DNA of 64,000 nucleotides, taken from assembly GCF_002072155.1 (NCBI RefSeq), contig NZ_BDIY01000003.1, positions 124,001 to 188,000 of the forward strand. The letters run 5' to 3'. The notes beneath the pieces were generated by a model. The model worked only from the letters and a program-made list of their open reading frames with translations, was not told the origin of the DNA and searched no databases. This stretch comes from Roseovarius sp. A-2 (GTDB lineage Bacteria; Pseudomonadota; Alphaproteobacteria; Rhodobacterales; Rhodobacteraceae). The position numbers and the translations under genes were made by a program. How positions within the stretch are numbered: position 1 is the first letter of the stretch; each line of letters opens with the position of its first letter. Below are positions 59,997-64,000 of the stretch, piece after piece.

Positions 59997-61526
59997 ATGA
60001 CCGAGACCGCACTTATCTATTCCCCCGATCAGGCCGAGGCCCATGACCGCATCGCGGAGGCGCTGCGGAGTGTGGGCGTGGACCTTGAAGAGGGGCTTCT
60101 GACGCCCCCGCGTGAGGGCAAGCAGGCGGTGCTGGCGGTGGTGGGTAAGGCCGGATCGGGCAAGACGCTCTTGCTGGCCGCGCTCTACCGCGCGCTTGAG
60201 GAGGCGGGCGTCGATGTCGTTTCGGGCGATTGGGAGGGGCGCAAACGCCGCGACCGACGCACGCTGGCCATTCTCGCCCCGACCAACAAGGCGGCAAGCG
60301 TGCTGCGCCTGCGCGGGGTGCCCGCGACGACCATTCACCGCATCCTCTATACCCCGGTCTATGATCCGGAATATGAAAAGATCGCCGAATGGCTGGCCGG
60401 GAATGGCGACCGCCCCGAAATCGAGGGGCTGACAGATCTTGCGCTCGACCGGGCGCTGACCTTCTACCAGAGCAACAAGTCGATTCCAGGTGCTTTGGCG
60501 GCGGCGGGGCTGCGCGGGTCGGATTTCATCACCGGCTGGAAGCGCCGCGAAGAGCCGCTCGATATCGGCTTCGTTGATGAGGCGAGTATGCTGGATGGTC
60601 AGCAATTCGAGGATTTGAAAGAGATTTTCCCGACCTTGCTGCTGTTTGGCGATCCGGCGCAACTGCCGCCTGTCAAGTCCAATGACGGCATGGTGTTCGA
60701 GACCTTGCCCGCGCCCGCGCGGCTGGAGCTGAGCCGCATTCACCGGCAGGATGCCGACAACCCGATCCTTGATCTTGCCCATGCGCTGGCCGATCCGGCG
60801 CTGGAATTTCACCATTTCGAACGGATGATCGAGGACGCGGCCAAGCGCGATGAGCGCGTGCGATGGGCTGAGCGGGTCGAGGTCGATCTGATGGCGCGTT
60901 CGCCGGTGCTGGTCTGGCGCAACGCCACGCGCATTCGCCTCATCAATGCCTTTCGCGCGGTGCATGGCGCGCCCGAGACGGCGTTGCTGGAAGGCGAGCC
61001 GCTGGTCTGCGACGGGATCGAGCTACCGCTCAAGCACCGCAAGAAGCGGCTGGATCTGGAGGCGCGCGGGCTGATCAAGGGCGCGCAGGTGATCTATCTC
61101 GGCCCCGGCAAACGCCCCGGCTTTTCGCGCCTGCATGTCATCGGGGCCGAGGATCCGCGCCTGTCGGCAGCCTCGATCGTCAAGATTGAGAAGCCCGGTG
61201 AGGAAGAGCCGTTCATCCCCTATGCGGCCAATATGGGGGCCACCTTTCTGCATGGCGCGGCGGTGACGATCCACAAGGCGCAGGGTAGCCAATGGCGCGA
61301 TGTGCAGGTCTTTGCCCCGGATATCTATGCGGCCGCCCGGATGGGCCGCTCGGAAGCCGGACAGCCCTTGTGGAAGCGGCTGTCCTATGTCGCGATTACG
61401 CGGGCGGAGGAGCGGCTTCACTGGGTGGTGCGTAACCGGTTGTCGAAACCGACCGCGCTCCTGAGCATCGATGATCTGCTCACCGCGCCTGTGCCACTGG
61501 AACTCGAACAGGAGGAGGAGACATGA
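59997..61526 (+). CDS. RecD-like superfamily 1 DNA helicase
   Basis: A 509-residue helicase. Walker A is GKAGSGKT (50-57). Motif Ia is around [15 protein letters not shown], motif II is VDEASM, motif III is [11 protein letters not shown], a motif IV-like segment is [10 protein letters not shown], and the C-terminal UvrD-like motifs are [14 protein letters not shown] and [14 protein letters not shown]. This AAA_30/UvrD_C_2 architecture resembles the short RecD2/Dda-type helicases common in Rhodobacterales. A role in DNA repair or recombination is inferred. It is divergent from mipZ and overlaps the SDR gene by 4 bp. Confidence 0.9.
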   Translation: MTETALIYSPDQAEAHDRIAEALRSVGVDLEEGLLTPPREGKQAVLAVVGKAGSGKTLLLAALYRALEEAGVDVVSGDWEGRKRRDRRTLAILAPTNKAASVLRLRGVPATTIHRILYTPVYDPEYEKIAEWLAGNGDRPEIEGLTDLALDRALTFYQSNKSIPGALAAAGLRGSDFITGWKRREEPLDIGFVDEASMLDGQQFEDLKEIFPTLLLFGDPAQLPPVKSNDGMVFETLPAPARLELSRIHRQDADNPILDLAHALADPALEFHHFERMIEDAAKRDERVRWAERVEVDLMARSPVLVWRNATRIRLINAFRAVHGAPETALLEGEPLVCDGIELPLKHRKKRLDLEARGLIKGAQVIYLGPGKRPGFSRLHVIGAEDPRLSAASIVKIEKPGEEEPFIPYAANMGATFLHGAAVTIHKAQGSQWRDVQVFAPDIYAAARMGRSEAGQPLWKRLSYVAITRAEERLHWVVRNRLSKPTALLSIDDLLTAPVPLELEQEEET

Positions 61527-62242
61527 AATCCGTTCTCGTCACCGGCGCAAGTGCCGGCATTGGGGCCGCCTGCGCGCGCGCCTTTCTTGCGGCTGGCTGG
61601 CAGGTCGGCCTGATGGCGCGCCGCCCCGAGGCGCTGAAAACCGTGGCAGAGGGAAATGACCGCGCGGTGATCCTGCCCGGCGACGTGACCGATCCGCAGG
61701 ACGTGGCGCGCTGCTTTGATACGTTCACCGCCAAGGCGGGCCGCCTCGACGTGCTGTTCAACAATGCGGGCAGCTTTGGCCGCGCGGCGATGATCGACGA
61801 GCTGGGCTATGACGAATGGCGGCAGGTGGTCGAAGTGAACCTGCATGGCATGTTCCTCTGCGCGCAGGCGGCGTTCGGCCAGATGCGGCGGCAGCAGCCG
61901 CAAGGTGGGCGGATTATCAACAACGGCTCGATCTCGGCCCATGCGCCGCGCGAAGGGTCGGTTGCCTATACCACGACCAAACACGCGATTACCGGGCTGA
62001 CCAAGACGCTGAGCCTCGATGGTCGCGCGTATGACATCGCCTGCGGACAGATCGACATTGGCAACGCGCGCACCGAGTTGCTGGAAGGGATCATCGCCGC
62101 CAATCCCGATACCCCGCCGCCGACTATGGACGTGGCCGAGGTCGGGCGCACGGTGCTGCACATGGCCGAGTTGCCGCCCGAGGCGAATGTGCAGTTCATG
62201 ACGCTGATGGCGACCAAGATGCCCTATATCGGGCGCGGCTGA
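61523..62242 (+). CDS. Short-chain dehydrogenase/reductase
   Basis: A 239-residue classical SDR with cofactor motif [32 protein letters not shown], active Ser in [10 protein letters not shown] and the YxxxK pair in [12 protein letters not shown]. The loop after strand 2 (MARRPEAL) has Arg residues suggesting NADP preference. The substrate is unknown. The ATG overlaps the helicase stop; AGGAGGAG in the end of that gene is its ribosome-binding site. Confidence 0.9.
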   Translation: MKSVLVTGASAGIGAACARAFLAAGWQVGLMARRPEALKTVAEGNDRAVILPGDVTDPQDVARCFDTFTAKAGRLDVLFNNAGSFGRAAMIDELGYDEWRQVVEVNLHGMFLCAQAAFGQMRRQQPQGGRIINNGSISAHAPREGSVAYTTTKHAITGLTKTLSLDGRAYDIACGQIDIGNARTELLEGIIAANPDTPPPTMDVAEVGRTVLHMAELPPEANVQFMTLMATKMPYIGRG

Positions 62243-62254
62243 GCCCCTGTTGCC

Positions 62255-63787
62255 TCAGGTGGTGGCGAAGATATCCGCATACTCGGCGCGCAGCACGTTT
62301 TTCTGGACCTTGCCCATCGTGTTGCGCGGCAACTCGTTCAGGACGATGAGCTTGCGCGGATGCTTGAACCGCGCAAGGCTGTGCGACGCGGCCCCGGCGA
62401 TGGCGTCGAGATCGAGCGTTTCACCCGTTTGCGGCACCAGAAAGCCCACCACCGTCTCACCGAAATCGGGATGCGGCACGCCCACCACGGCGCTTTCCAG
62501 CACGCCGGGCTGGTCGTCGAGCAGCAATTCGATCTCCTTGGGATAGATGTTGTAGCCACCAGATATGATCAGATCCTTGTTGCGCCCCACGATCTGCACA
62601 TAGCCCTGATCGTCGATCAGCCCAAGATCACCGGTGATGAAAAAACCGTTCTGTCGCAACTCCTCGGCGGTCTTTTCGGGCATGTTCCAATACCCCTTGA
62701 AGACATTCGGGCCGCGCACCTCGATGAGGCCGATTTCGCCCTGCGGGAGGGTCTCGCCGGTCTGCGGATCGGTGATCTTGAGTTCCACCCCCGGCAGCGG
62801 AAAGCCCACCGTGCCCGCCCGGCGCGCGCCGTCATAGGGGTTGGAGGTGTTCATGTTGGTCTCGGTCATGCCATAGCGTTCGAGGATGCGGTGGCCTGTG
62901 CGTTCCTCAAAGGCGACATGCGTCTCTGCCAGAAGCGGGGCCGAGCCGGAGGTGAAGAGCCGCATATGCGCCACCGACGCGCGGGTGAACCGCGGATCGT
63001 CCAGCAGGCGGGTGTAGAAGGTCGGCACGCCCATCATTGAGGTGGCGCGCGGCAGCTGCGCGATCACCGTGTCCACGTCGAATTTCGGCAGGAAGATCAT
63101 CGATCCGCCTGCGAGCAGGATGATGTTGGTGGCCACGAAGAGCCCATGCGTGTGAAAGATCGGCAGCGCGTGCAGCAGCACGTCCTTGGCGCTGAACCGC
63201 CAGTAATCGACCAGAACCTCGGCATTGGACAAGAGGTTGGTCTGCGTCAGCATCGCCCCCTTGGAGCGGCCCGTGGTGCCCGAGGTATAGAGGAACGCCG
63301 CCAGATCATCGCCCTCGCGCGCGGTGGTCTCGAATGTCTCGGGCAGGTCACGCGCCGCGTCGGGCAACGTACCGTTGCCGCCTGCATCCAGCGTCATCAG
63401 CGCCGCGCCTGCCGCCTCGGCCATCGGCGCGAGCGCGTCGGATTTGGCCGGATCACAGAGCAGCAGCTTCGCGCCGCTGTCGCTCACGAAATATGACAAT
63501 TCATCGCCGGTATAGCCGGTGTTGAGCGGCAGAAACACGATGCCCGCCTGCACGCAGGCGGCATAGACCGCAAGCGCCTCGGGCGATTTCTCGATCTGCG
63601 CCGCAAGCCGGTCGCCGGGCGCAAGCCCCGCCGCGCCGAAGGCATGTGCATAGCGCGCGGTCAGCCGTAGAAAGGCGTCATAACTGAGCGTTTGCCCGTC
63701 GCCGAGGTGGAGAAACGGGGTGGATCGGCCCGCATGGCGACCGAACAGCGTATCATATAGGGGGTTGGCCATGGTCTTGTCCTTCAT
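62255..63787 (-). CDS. matB: Malonyl-CoA synthase (acyl-CoA synthetase family)
   Basis: A 510-residue ANL-superfamily ligase. P-loop FLYTSGTTGRSKGAM, malonate-type pocket region LLHALPIFHTHGLF, A5 motif ERYGMTETNMN, A7 FITGDLG, A8 IVGRNKDLIISGGYNIYPKE and catalytic Lys near PRNTMGKVQKNV. MatB joins malonate to CoA. The gene follows the malonyl-CoA decarboxylase gene with an ATGA overlap, and this pairing is the main reason for the malonyl call. The start is the overlapping ATG at 63787; MANPLY at 63772 is an alternative. Confidence 0.9.
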   Translation of the reverse strand: MKDKTMANPLYDTLFGRHAGRSTPFLHLGDGQTLSYDAFLRLTARYAHAFGAAGLAPGDRLAAQIEKSPEALAVYAACVQAGIVFLPLNTGYTGDELSYFVSDSGAKLLLCDPAKSDALAPMAEAAGAALMTLDAGGNGTLPDAARDLPETFETTAREGDDLAAFLYTSGTTGRSKGAMLTQTNLLSNAEVLVDYWRFSAKDVLLHALPIFHTHGLFVATNIILLAGGSMIFLPKFDVDTVIAQLPRATSMMGVPTFYTRLLDDPRFTRASVAHMRLFTSGSAPLLAETHVAFEERTGHRILERYGMTETNMNTSNPYDGARRAGTVGFPLPGVELKITDPQTGETLPQGEIGLIEVRGPNVFKGYWNMPEKTAEELRQNGFFITGDLGLIDDQGYVQIVGRNKDLIISGGYNIYPKEIELLLDDQPGVLESAVVGVPHPDFGETVVGFLVPQTGETLDLDAIAGAASHSLARFKHPRKLIVLNELPRNTMGKVQKNVLRAEYADIFATT

Positions 63788-64000
63788 TCCGTCGTCTTGG
63801 CGACCGCAGCGGCGAGGGCTGTCACCTCTGTCGAGGCGGCGATCTCGCCCGAGGCTGCAAATCGCTCGTGGTTCTGCGAAATCTGGCGCAGGTCGTAAAG
63901 GTAATTTACCATCACGCCGCCCGATTGCTTTTGCCCGTTGCGCGACCGATCGGCCCCCGCATGGATCGCATGGATCGAGGCCCCGTTGCCGAGGTGAAAG
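63784..64000 (-). CDS. Malonyl-CoA decarboxylase, C-terminal end (continues beyond window)
   Basis: The last 71 codons read FHLGNGASIHAIHAGADRS, then QSGGVMVNYLYDLRQISQNH, then ERFAASGEIAAS and a short Ala/Thr tail to TGA. This is the end of malonyl-CoA decarboxylase (family: FHLxNGA.le..nw.aD.S..G..QS.G.MVNYLY). The enzyme releases CO2 to give acetyl-CoA, completing malonate use with MatB. Confidence 0.9.
   Translation of the reverse strand, partial: FHLGNGASIHAIHAGADRSRNGQKQSGGVMVNYLYDLRQISQNHERFAASGEIAASTEVTALAAAVAKTTE

Noticed and set aside
59823..60965. N-terminal extension of the MipZ frame
   Set aside because: It runs antisense through the helicase gene; MipZ proteins begin at the MAHIIVVG segment.
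1..64000. tRNA, rRNA or CRISPR features
   Set aside because: No cloverleaf-like CCA-ended segment, rRNA-like stretch or regularly spaced repeat was noticed by eye. A tRNAscan or CRISPR finder run could overturn this.

Overview
The window is GC-rich chromosomal DNA from an alphaproteobacterium, most likely a marine Rhodobacterales (Roseobacter-group) strain. The basis is family-level: a MipZ division-plane ATPase with a RecD-like helicase, a malonyl-CoA synthase/decarboxylase pair, TRAP transporters for sugar acids, an ArsR-ArsC fusion operon with ArsJ, and an imelysin/di-haem oxidoreductase iron cluster. No rRNA, tRNA, CRISPR array or intact insertion sequence was seen.

Layout. (1) 1-2.2 kb: the end of an FMN-dependent alpha-hydroxy-acid oxidase gene, a DsrE-like stub, a haloalkane-dehalogenase-like hydrolase and a nucleoside phosphorylase remnant. 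(2) 2.26-8.47 kb, minus strand: a probable iron-acquisition cluster made of a small coupled ORF, an imelysin (IrpA type), an outer-membrane barrel, a di-haem oxidoreductase, a second imelysin and a Tat-exported DUF1513 protein. (3) 9.15-26.55 kb, plus strand: the most unusual part, four genes in 17 kb. Two are paralogous small beta-rich proteins with an internal duplication. The others are a 1217-residue orphan and a 3943-residue giant carrying LysM-like motifs, joined by a 4-bp overlap with the orphan. None has an obvious signal peptide or membrane anchor, and I do not recognise the system.

(4) 26.65-43.67 kb: a sugar-acid (hexuronate/aldarate/pentonate) catabolic island. It has an SMP-30 lactonase, two GntR/FCD regulators, a uronate dehydrogenase with an in-frame stop, a complete TRAP transporter, KdgD-type dehydratase, IlvD/Edd-type sugar-acid dehydratase, RraA-like protein and an alpha-ketoglutarate-semialdehyde-dehydrogenase-like enzyme. 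Together these would take lactones and acids to 2-oxoglutarate. The island is eroding: nonsense and compensated frameshift lesions, a fused dctP'-'dctM deletion scar, and a 0.7-kb mosaic of three gene ends. Related palindromic operators recur here. An OmpW-like protein, NrtS, a Cys-rich MerR regulator, a GlxA-type AraC regulator, a methyltransferase and a PanB-like enzyme sit inside it.

(5) 44.1-50.5 kb: a PACE-family efflux protein, an HPP-CBS membrane protein, an IS630 transposase scrap and a tightly coupled arsenic operon (arsR-arsC fusion, GAPDH, arsJ, acr3). (6) 50.5-51.8 kb: a lower-GC insert with a Panacea-domain protein overlapping a small membrane protein, a candidate toxin-antitoxin pair. 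(7) 51.8-64 kb: mostly core genes: parE, peroxiredoxin, a wrecked Phd/Doc module, glucokinase, an HpaI-type aldolase, an EamA transporter, mipZ, a helicase, an SDR, matB and the end of the malonyl-CoA decarboxylase gene.

All family names are assigned by reading motifs and recalling families; no search was run. Start codons were chosen by Shine-Dalgarno placement, signal peptides and family N-termini.
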